Origin: Tritrichomonas musculus
Lineage: Eukaryota; Parabasalia; Tritrichomonadida; Tritrichomonadidae
DNA: 64,000 bases
Direction: 5' to 3'
Assembly (NCBI GenBank): GCA_039105265.1
Contig: JAPFFF010000029.1
Span: 1,674,001-1,738,000 of the forward strand
Shown here: positions 38,540 through 46,300 of the stretch, piece after piece
Numbering within the stretch: the stretch's first letter is position 1
Layout of the letters: each line of letters opens with the position of its first letter
Made by a program: the position numbers and the translations under genes
The notes under the pieces: generated by a model
What the model saw: the letters and a program-made list of their open reading frames with translations, nothing else
Database searches by the model: none
Told to the model about the DNA's origin: nothing

Positions 38540-40537
38540 ATGGACCTTAAAACATTCTTAGATAAAATGCGGAAGATTGAAAATAATCTTCTTGACGCTA
38601 TTAATGATGAAGGAAACAAATTTAACGACAATTATTTCAATAAAAAAGAAAATTTCATAGCAAATCCTAATGACCAAAAAGATTTCAGATCATTTATTTC
38701 ATTAATAGGAAATATCAGTACTAACCATCATCGTTCACCGACATTTATCGACCGCATTGAAAAAATTCTACTACTTTTCAAAGATGATCTTGTAAATAAA
38801 TTAACTTCTAAAGAAATATGTGAAACATTCGTTCACAACAAGGTAATATTTCTATTTCTAATCAAAAACGACATTTTTAAGTTGGATGACTTTAACATCA
38901 AATTAATTAAAAAATATATTAAAGATACCAAATATTTTGAACCAGAAATAACCAAAAAAAAATATGATCCAGGAAGCTTATCCGACGAATATTTAGATAA
39001 TCGAGAAAAAGGAGAAAACGAGGGCCAACTTTGCCAAATCATTCGATCCGATTCAATCGATGACTTCATTATTTACGTTAACAGGACAAACTTATCGCTT
39101 AACTCCACTATCAAAACATCAGAATTTGAGACGAACCAACTATTACTGACAAGACCCCCAACTTTAATTGAATACGCGTCATTTTTCGGCTCAATTCAAA
39201 TTGTCAACTATTTGTTCTTTAATAAGGCTACGATAACCGGGTCAATTTGGAAATATTCGATTCACTCGAACAACGATGAATTGATTTATTTCTTACTGAG
39301 GAAGCAAATTCAGCCAGACGATCAAACATACGAAGAAGTTTTTTTGGAATCCATCAAATGTTTTCACAACCAAATTGCTCACTACATTGAAGACAATTTA
39401 TTGAAAGACAAAGATGATAATAGTGAAGAAGAAGACGACGACAAAGATAATAGTGATGATGATGAAGACGACGACAAAGATAGTAGTGATGATGATGAAG
39501 ACGAAGAAGACTACAGAGTTCATATCTACAATAGTTATCGTACAAATAAACTAGAAAAAGTTTCATTTAAATATAATAATTACGAGTTTTATCCTGAGAG
39601 GATTTCAATTTGGTCAATTCTGTTTTTGAATGCTAAAAATGAATCGGAACTTGCCGATCTTTATCTTGAGAGCCAAAACATCAACAAATACTTCATTTTC
39701 AACGATGATGATTATGAAAAAGTTAGCAAAAATTGCATGAAAAATAAACAAACAGGCGAAATATATGATGTCGATTTAGCAAAAAGCAGTATAAATAATA
39801 TACATATTGTTTTATTTGACGAAGCAATAAGATTAAAAGATTTTCCATCAATTTTAGAGATAAAAGGATTTGGATTCACCGAAGAAGATAGAATGCCCTT
39901 TTTTTTATATGACCATTTAAAGATTGATTATTTAGTTAATTTATATAAAAAGGAACTAACAGGTACACAAAAGTATATTTTAATTTTGGGCATTACAATT
40001 GCAATGAAATTCTTACACGACAACAATATTATTTTACATTTTTTATCTCCATTAATTATTTTAATTGATAATAATTTATACCCTCTTATTAACATTACTC
40101 ATTTTTTCTATATTGATGATAGAAATTTGTTCCATGATCCTAAACTTTTATTTTTCTCTTCTCCAGAAAGCTTTTGTAGTGGAAAAGCTACTTTTGCGGG
40201 AAATGTTTATACTTATTCACTTATCGTTTACATGATTATTACAGGAACATTTCCTTTCAATTTTCAACACATAAGAAGTAATTATGTAATTTTACGAAGA
40301 GTTGAAGCAGGTCTTCGACCAAGTACTAATAATATTCATAGTGATACTATCAGAGAATTCTTGTACTTATGCTGGCATGTTGACCCACAAAAAAGATTAT
40401 CTTTTGATCAAATTTTAGATGAAATTACTAGAGAAGAGTTTTATTCTTATTTCAGATCATTTGATAAAGAACTAGTTAAGAAATATCTTGATATATTTAC
40501 TCAAGAAGATTTTAAGAAATTAAAAGATTATTTTTAA
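38540..40537 (+). CDS. DUF3447 ankyrin-like protein fused to a pseudokinase domain
   Basis: Residues about 1-290 match the N-terminal region of the trichomonad ankyrin family: a helical leader and DUF3447 (TLIEYASFFGSIQIVNYLFF, ESIKCFHNQIAHYIEDNLL). An acidic insert (about 293-330) contains two DDDKD-x-SDDDED units. Residues about 390-665 resemble the C-terminal part of a protein kinase. They include a helix and catalytic-loop region (TIAMKFLHDNNIILHFLSP), a P-E-S activation segment (LFFSSPESFCSGKATFAGNV), helix F (YTYSLIVYMIITGTFPF) and the ending CWHVDPQKRLSFDQILDEI. The HRD position reads LHFLSP and the DFG position ITHFFY, so catalytic Asp residues are missing and the domain should be an inactive pseudokinase. 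Other DUF3447 genes here continue into ankyrin repeats instead. A transposable element ends 17 bp before the ATG. Confidence 0.75.
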   Translation: MDLKTFLDKMRKIENNLLDAINDEGNKFNDNYFNKKENFIANPNDQKDFRSFISLIGNISTNHHRSPTFIDRIEKILLLFKDDLVNKLTSKEICETFVHNKVIFLFLIKNDIFKLDDFNIKLIKKYIKDTKYFEPEITKKKYDPGSLSDEYLDNREKGENEGQLCQIIRSDSIDDFIIYVNRTNLSLNSTIKTSEFETNQLLLTRPPTLIEYASFFGSIQIVNYLFFNKATITGSIWKYSIHSNNDELIYFLLRKQIQPDDQTYEEVFLESIKCFHNQIAHYIEDNLLKDKDDNSEEEDDDKDNSDDDEDDDKDSSDDDEDEEDYRVHIYNSYRTNKLEKVSFKYNNYEFYPERISIWSILFLNAKNESELADLYLESQNINKYFIFNDDDYEKVSKNCMKNKQTGEIYDVDLAKSSINNIHIVLFDEAIRLKDFPSILEIKGFGFTEEDRMPFFLYDHLKIDYLVNLYKKELTGTQKYILILGITIAMKFLHDNNIILHFLSPLIILIDNNLYPLINITHFFYIDDRNLFHDPKLLFFSSPESFCSGKATFAGNVYTYSLIVYMIITGTFPFNFQHIRSNYVILRRVEAGLRPSTNNIHSDTIREFLYLCWHVDPQKRLSFDQILDEITREEFYSYFRSFDKELVKKYLDIFTQEDFKKLKDYF

Positions 40538-41351
40538 TTCATTAACTAATAAAAATTGCTCTAAGCATTTATTTATTTATTTTATTAAATTCGGAATCAT
40601 ATTATGCATTGAATATGCAACGAGTATAAGTCTGGTATAATCATTATATTTCAAAAGCAGTTTTAAAAAACATTAATATATGATTATTATTATGATAATC
40701 CATTTCAAATTTTCACTTTTTTTTTTTTTTTTTTTTTTGATATTTGATATTGATCTCAGATTTTCAAACTTCTTGTTTATTTTATTTCTTTTAATTATTT
40801 ATATTGTTTTTTTTTTTGAGATATATAATATTTGATATCCGAAAAATTTCTGATATATTGATATTGATAACAAATATAAATTTTAAAAGTTTTTATTGAT
40901 ATCGATAAAAGAGGACAAAAATTGATATTGGTATCGATATACGAGATTCAACAAGCTTACATTAATACAAAAAAGTGAATGTTAAAATATTTGTTTTAAA
41001 AAATTTATCAGCAGCATTTACATCAATCTCACTATGCTCAAGTAAAATAAAAGTTATTTAACCATTCCCTTTTTCGCATGTAGTATGCAAATCTTTATAT
41101 TTTTACATAATTTTTATCCCTAGGCCTAGCTGAGGTCGAGAGATGCTGGGCGAAGAGAAGGCAAGTCTAGATTCGGCAGCTGGCGGTATGAATTGGTAAA
41201 AATTTTGTAACTCAAAAAATATTTTAATCAAATCTACATGAAAATAAAAAAAAAATATTATATCATTTTTAAATCCTTATTTATATAAAACATAAACATT
41301 AGTGTACACAAATAGATTCCAACAATAATATTTATATTTCATTCCACATTA
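40538..41351. other. Intergenic region with degenerate GATATTGATAT repeats
   Basis: A T-run of about 20 lies near 40720. From 40740 to 40950 GATATT, GATATC and ATCGATA motifs recur without a fixed period. A G+C-rich patch at 41118-41192 is listed separately. Confidence 0.5.
41118..41192. other. G+C-rich island in AT-rich intergenic DNA, possible non-coding RNA
   Basis: About 75 bases with roughly 57% G+C lie in DNA of about 15-20% G+C. The island opens with the perfect palindrome CTAGGCCTAG (41120-41129) and includes GAGGTCGAGAGATGCTGGGC and GGCAGCTGGCGG. It has no useful reading frame. In AT-rich genomes such islands often mark structured RNAs, but I could not match it to a known family. 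Confidence 0.3.
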
Positions 41352-42350
41352 TTATGTATGATTCTTAAAATAATTATTGATTAAATTTTCATAATTCGAC
41401 ATTACATGATTAGTATCTGCAAGTCCTCTTACTAAACGATCGAAATATTCAGGTTCAACTTTCCTTAATTCAGCATTTCCATTATCATCAAGCACAAATA
41501 AGAAAAGCTCACCAGGAGGACAAAGCTGGACTTGAATAGAATGTTCGTATGCGCCCATTGAAGTTTTTTTCAATCTTTTGTGAACAAAATTATTTACAAC
41601 TCTAGCAACCTTTGTAGGCAAAATCTCTACCGATATATTTATGACATTTTCAAGGGACATAAAAGGGATACAATCTCCTTCAAAGATAAAAGTTGACGTC
41701 GATCTTCGAGTTGTTTGCCATAGATTTAAGTCGACAGTTGGAGGTGGAGCTATAGCGATACAACTACAAGGAAGGTTAGGCAACGATTGTCTTACTAATT
41801 CACAAAGAGAGGATGCAACTGCACCTCCAAGAGAATGGCCAGTAAAAACAATGGGACGACGATTATTTTCCTCTGAAAGTTGAACAAGCACATTTTGTGA
41901 ATTGTAAAAGATATAAGAAGCTGTATCATAAGCTCCTTGATGCATTTTACCACCGCATACTTCAACACAATTACCCATTAGGTCTGTAAGGAAATCATCT
42001 AAGCATTGTGTTCCTCGGCATACTAAAAATATTGTATTTAGTTTGTCACTGTTTGAGATAAAGAAAGGAATTCGGGTGATTTCAGAATCTGTTTTATATA
42101 AAATCGGAGGTCCAATTTCTTCTGGCCAAACAACTTTTTTTGGCTTTTCATATGAACATTGACAAAGCATTGCACAAACACGTAATAAACTGGCAAGAGT
42201 TGGTGTTATTGATGTAGGTGTTGTTTCATGAATTTGAATTGGCAAGTTTGGATTAACATATTTGAAAAAATAAGACTTTGTAAAAATTTGAACACTATCA
42301 TCTTCGGAATCAATACTACTACCACTATCTTTATCACTCTTATTTGACAT
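41352..42350 (-). CDS. Class 3 lipase (alpha/beta hydrolase)
   Basis: The 332-residue protein has the lipase class 3 pattern: FLVCRGTQCLDDFLTDL (oxyanion-side RGT at 122-124), KMHQGAY (about 145-150), and the nucleophile elbow GHSLGG with Ser173. Asp near 232 (FEGDCIPFM) and His near 278 (YEHSIQV) complete a plausible catalytic triad. There is no signal peptide or membrane segment; the first 30 residues are polar and acidic. It is therefore likely a cytosolic or membrane-associated acylglycerol lipase. The ATG complementary to 42348-42350 is used as start, because the frame upstream of it opens only at a GTG. The fold is well supported; substrate unknown. Confidence 0.85.
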   Translation of the reverse strand: MSNKSDKDSGSSIDSEDDSVQIFTKSYFFKYVNPNLPIQIHETTPTSITPTLASLLRVCAMLCQCSYEKPKKVVWPEEIGPPILYKTDSEITRIPFFISNSDKLNTIFLVCRGTQCLDDFLTDLMGNCVEVCGGKMHQGAYDTASYIFYNSQNVLVQLSEENNRRPIVFTGHSLGGAVASSLCELVRQSLPNLPCSCIAIAPPPTVDLNLWQTTRRSTSTFIFEGDCIPFMSLENVINISVEILPTKVARVVNNFVHKRLKKTSMGAYEHSIQVQLCPPGELFLFVLDDNGNAELRKVEPEYFDRLVRGLADTNHVMSNYENLINNYFKNHT

Positions 42351-43454
42351 AATCACTCTTTTTTTGTAAATTTCTCAGTAAAAAGAATAAAATTGATCTG
42401 GAATTCTTTTCAATACTTTTTAATTTTATTCTTAAGGTGGTTCTCAATAAATTGAATACTTTCCGAAAAATGATTTTTTTACCCAAATAAAAAAGATATA
42501 TAAACAAAATAAATAAAGGATTAATAAGTATAATTGAACATGATTTAAAATATATTTAAACCATAATTCATTTCTCTTTATATCATGGAATTTCATCAAT
42601 CATTATTTGGGATTTTTGAGAATAAATGTCTTTAAAAAATAGACAAATTACTGCAATTTTTGCAAATTTATAAAAAGGATACAAATTTAAAAACTATATA
42701 AACAAAATAATGCGTAATTAAATAATTTTCCTTTATAAAACATTAAATGATAATATATAAAATTTTGTCTATTGAGCATAATTGAATTACAATTCATATT
42801 TCGTTTAATAATTTGTAAACAAAGCTTTTTGATCCATTTTGAAACGTATTTAGCCGTAATATATGTTTAATTGTAAAAAAAAATAATTGAAACTTTAATA
42901 AAAAATCCATGAGAACATTTCATAAAACCAGGCATAAAAATATTTTACTGTTGCTTTTTAAAGAAAATTTTAAAGCTCGCCGATTTTTAAATTAGGTCTT
43001 TATTTAAAAATTAATATTATATTATTTTCCTGTGAGCGGTCGAATTGCAAAAAAGTATGATCAGATAAAAATTGAAAAAGATCATAATTTATGTTTTGAG
43101 TTTGGTTTGTAAACATTAAATATTCATCGAGAACCAGCCGTGTAAAAAAAAGCGGTTACGGCGGTTAAGTAGAACCGCCTTAATGAAAATTATTCAAAAA
43201 AATTCAGGAAAAATGGTTTCAATTTTTTAAATTTTAATTCAATTTATGTGATCGAAAATATTTTACATTTTTCTTGATTGTTAGTCTTATTTTACATGTA
43301 AACATACAATTTTATAATATTTTTAATGTTAATCATAATATGTATATATATTAAAAACTAATGTTGATTATTAGTAAATAATAATCAAAAAATAAATTCA
43401 AAAATAATTTACTGTTTACATTCAATTAATACCAGACGATTAATTACTGCTATT
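42351..43454. other. Intergenic region with inverted-repeat structure
   Basis: About 1.1 kb without a gene. The ends 42432-42444 (TTAAGGTGGTTCT) and 43171-43183 (AGAACCGCCTTAA) are inverted copies. A perfect 7-bp hairpin (GGCGGTT, loop AAGTAG) lies at 43160-43179. See the separate element call. Confidence 0.5.
42432..43183. mobile_element. Possible 752-bp non-coding mariner-like remnant
   Basis: Terminal TTAAGGTGGTTCT and its near-perfect complement mark the ends. If TA is the target duplication, the terminal repeats start AGGTGGTTCT. A second copy of the left-end motif (complement GGCTGGTTCTCGATGAAT) lies inside the right end near 43129-43146, so the right end may be rearranged. There is no coding capacity. 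Confidence 0.35.
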
Positions 43455-44055
43455 TTATATAAATTCATCAGCGAAAGGATCATCATTATCCCTAATGCTT
43501 TGCAATTGATTATCAACTGTAACAGATGCATTTGTTTCATTCATATTTGTTATTTCACCAACAGGAACTGTCTTCTTCTTGAATAAGAAAAATACAACCA
43601 ATCCACCGATAACAGCTGCACCTCCAACTGATCCGGTAACAGCACCAATAATTAGACCTTTGTTATCTTTATCTGAATCACCAATTATAACATGAAGCAA
43701 AATTTCTGAATCAGAAAATTCAACTGATGCACTGAAGTTTGATGAATGGCTAAAAGTAACAGATGAGCTTAAAATATTAGATTGTGTGAAACAATCAGAA
43801 TCAGTGAAAATGTTAGATTGAATAAACACATCAGATTGAGTAAAAACAGAAGAACCAGTGAATTTTGATGATTGACTAAATTCATCAGATTTTGTGAATT
43901 TTTGAGAAGCATTGAAAACTCCAAAAGGTGAAAATTCTTTCGATGATGTGAATTCTTTTGAGCCACTATTTCATACTGATTGAGTGAAATCAGCAGACTT
44001 ACTAAAAACTTGTTATTTCGAGAAGCCTTCTGATGAACTAAACGTCTTTTTTTTT
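43455..44055 (-). pseudogene. Truncated surface-protein gene: FxxS repeats, membrane helix and tail
   Basis: The last 124 codons are open. They hold repeats of the form F-x-x-S-x-x-F (FTQSNILSSSVTFSHSSNF), a membrane helix (GLIIGAVTGSVGGAAVIGGL, then VVFFLF), a KKK stop-transfer and a 40-residue cytosolic tail. Upstream the same repeat continues in frame (KFTGSSVFTQSDVFIQSN, EFSPFGVFNASQKFTKSDEF) but is broken by TGA after DFTQSV and by TAA after SSSEGFSK. Nothing recognisable precedes about 44055, and no signal peptide is present. It is the 3' remnant of a type I surface protein, of the same general design as the gene at 25541 but without its repeats. Confidence 0.7.
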
Positions 44056-44125
44056 TTCCATGATATTTTTAGTTAACGATACTAAAATACGTTTTTTTGA
44101 AACTTTTTCAGACATGTTATATGTG

Positions 44126-44130
44126 TCATA
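44126..44130 (+). promoter_or_regulatory. Candidate initiator (TCATA) of a DUF3447 gene
   Basis: TCATA lies 18 bases before the ATG at 44148 and fits the trichomonad TCA-Y-W initiator. It is short, so chance occurrence cannot be excluded. Confidence 0.35.
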
Positions 44131-44147
44131 TAAAAAAAGAATAAAAA

Positions 44148-45182
44148 ATGGACATACAGGAATATCAGCAGGACATGAAAGAACTCCAAGGTCAGATTAT
44201 TTATTTTATCGACAATGAGGATAGTTCTGAATATGATTACGAAAAGATAATCGAATATTTAGAAAATCAAGAATTTCTAGAAGAAAACGATTTACTATAC
44301 AGCATACTCAAGTTTATAAATAGTATATCAAAGCACCATCATCGCACCACCGATTTTTTCAAAAAAATTGAGCATATAATTATGTTTTTTAAAGAACAAA
44401 TCAAACAAACTTTGTCAAATCAAAAACTATTTCATATTTTTAAAAAGAACAAACGAATGCTTCTCCTTCTTTTCGAAAACGGGCTCCTCATCAAAGACGA
44501 AGAGATTAAAAACATACTTTCAAAAGAATCCAACTTTTTCAATTATTTATTTGACAAAAGTGACGACAATGAAATTGAAGACAAGAAGAAAAAAGGTGAA
44601 AATGATCAATACATTTGTCAACTCATTCGAGAAGACAACATTGATGAATTTGTTATTCATACAAATCAAGTCAATTTATCATTAGAAAAAATAACGATCA
44701 GACCGTCACTTTTTGAGACCAATCCACTTTTGATGAAGACCAAGCCAACTTTAATTGAGTATGCCGCATTTTTTGGCTCAATGAATATTATCAAATATTT
44801 GTGCTACAATCGTGTAATTATGATGCAATCATTGTGGATTTTTGCCATTCATTCAAACAATCACGAATTGATTCATTTTCTTGAGGAAAAACGGCTTTTA
44901 CCATTCAATGGATCATTTGAAAAAATTTTAAAGGAATCAATAAAATGTAATCATGATGAAATAGCTGATTACATTCGTAGCAAATACTTCAATCAAGATG
45001 AAGAAAACGATTTCATCATCAAAAAAAGTTTGAAATATTACAATTACACTTTTTATCCGAAAAAAATCGATGATAATCAAATCCTTTATTACCTAAGCCA
45101 ATATGACAATTATGATGCTGTTAGAATTCTTGTGGAGACAACAGATCTAGATCCGAATGCAAAAATAATTTTAAAAAAATAA
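44148..45182 (+). CDS. DUF3447 ankyrin-family protein
   Basis: The 344-residue protein is the usual N-terminal part of a trichomonad ankyrin protein. A helical leader (about 1-110) is followed by an 'EDKKKKGENDQYICQLIRED' linker, then DUF3447 (about 195-280: TLIEYAAFFGSMNIIKYLCY, ESIKCNHDEIADYIRSKYF). A region after it (NYTFYPKKIDDNQILYYLSQ) leads into the ankyrin repeats in other members. It is closely related to the genes at 38540 and 49896. The frame ends LDPNAKIILKK-stop, exactly where the next ankyrin repeat should start. After a 76-base AT-rich spacer a new frame begins with that repeat (45259). It may be a 5' exon or module rather than the whole gene. Confidence 0.75.
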   Translation: MDIQEYQQDMKELQGQIIYFIDNEDSSEYDYEKIIEYLENQEFLEENDLLYSILKFINSISKHHHRTTDFFKKIEHIIMFFKEQIKQTLSNQKLFHIFKKNKRMLLLLFENGLLIKDEEIKNILSKESNFFNYLFDKSDDNEIEDKKKKGENDQYICQLIREDNIDEFVIHTNQVNLSLEKITIRPSLFETNPLLMKTKPTLIEYAAFFGSMNIIKYLCYNRVIMMQSLWIFAIHSNNHELIHFLEEKRLLPFNGSFEKILKESIKCNHDEIADYIRSKYFNQDEENDFIIKKSLKYYNYTFYPKKIDDNQILYYLSQYDNYDAVRILVETTDLDPNAKIILKK

Positions 45183-45258
45183 TTTTTTTTTTTAATTTAG
45201 TTCAACAAAAAATTTTGTTTTAAATTTAAAAATAAAATTTCAATTTTTTTTTATTAAT
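45183..45258 (+). other. Stop-containing spacer between DUF3447 and ankyrin/LRR frames
   Basis: 76 bases, nearly all A/T, with stops in the frame of the upstream gene. It interrupts the family architecture at the same point as the spacers in the gene at 49110-51065. It lacks GT...AG ends and the trichomonad ACTAAC-type acceptor motif. Confidence 0.5.
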
Positions 45259-45696
45259 ATGACACCATTGCTAATTGCCATATTTAAAGGAAACAATGAA
45301 GTTGTTAATGCTTTACTGAAAAAGAATGGAATTGTTGAAGCCGCTTTTGAATATTCTGAGTTGACAAAAATTGTAATTCCTTCTTTCATTAAAAAAGTTG
45401 GAAATTACGCGTTCTTTAACTGCACAAAATTAACTGAAGTTATCTTCGAAGGGCCTTCATTATTGGAAGAAATTGGAATTGGAGCATTTAGCGGATGCGC
45501 TTCATTGAAAATCATATTGATTCCTGAATCAGTAAAAGTGATCAATAAATACGCATTTAGCGAGTGCTATGCACTAGAAAGTGCAATCTTTCAATCTCCA
45601 GATATTGAATTAAGATTGCACGCGTTCAGACACTGCCCATTGTTGCATATACTTGCTAAAGATAAAGTAAGGTTTGACGATTATTATTATGAATAA
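45259..45696 (+). CDS. Ankyrin repeat followed by BspA-like leucine-rich repeats
   Basis: The 145-codon frame begins with about 25 residues of an ankyrin repeat (MTPLLIAIFKGNNEVVNALL). It then switches to BspA-like LRR_5 units (ELTKIVIPSFIKKVGNYAFF, LLEEIGIGAFSGCASLKIIL, INKYAFSECYALESAIFQ). This is a DUF3447-ankyrin-LRR chimera if joined to the upstream frame, or a free-standing short LRR protein if not. LRR_5 proteins form solenoids used for binding. No signal peptide or membrane helix is seen. The ATG is in AT-rich DNA with no convincing initiator, which favours its being a downstream part of the 44148 gene. Confidence 0.55.
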   Translation: MTPLLIAIFKGNNEVVNALLKKNGIVEAAFEYSELTKIVIPSFIKKVGNYAFFNCTKLTEVIFEGPSLLEEIGIGAFSGCASLKIILIPESVKVINKYAFSECYALESAIFQSPDIELRLHAFRHCPLLHILAKDKVRFDDYYYE

Positions 45697-46300
45697 TAAT
45701 AAAAAAACAAAATTAATTAATTTTTTAATTTTTTTTTTTTTTGGAAGTGATGAATGAATTAACATATTATAAATAACCCAGTCTTCTGTTTTTTTAAAAA
45801 CGATACTGTTAGCCTTTTAAAATATTATTAAGTTAAAAATATATTATTATATGATATTTCTATTAATAGAAATAAAATAAATTTTAAATAATGAATGTCC
45901 AAGATAATCATCATATAATTAGACACTTGTTGAATGATAAACATTATAATCAATATAATTAAAATTATAATTGGACAATCGTTTTTTTTTCTACACCACT
46001 TTTTGAATGTTTTTTTACTTTTCATGAATTGCTGGATGAATCGGGAAGCTATTTGAACTATAAAATGATGCATAATTTTGCAAAAATTGAATAAAAAAAA
46101 ATACAAAAAAGTATTCAAAAAGTTAAAAAGTTTTCAAAAAGTGGAATAGAAAAATACGATTCCCCAATTATAATCATTATTTAAGTAGACACTTTTTATA
46201 TGAATATTCAAAAAGTGACTTGTCTGTCCTCATTATATAATGTGATATAAACATTATGATTGAAATAAAATAATTAGTTGTGATATAATCCAAACTTTAT
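45697..46300. other. AT-rich intergenic region between convergent genes
   Basis: About 600 bases. Several short 'TTCAAAAAGT' motifs recur near 46005, 46108, 46129 and 46209. No gene is recognised. Confidence 0.45.

Noticed and set aside
40740..40950. GATATTGATAT-rich stretch as a satellite array
   Set aside because: The motifs have no constant period and look like drifted simple sequence.
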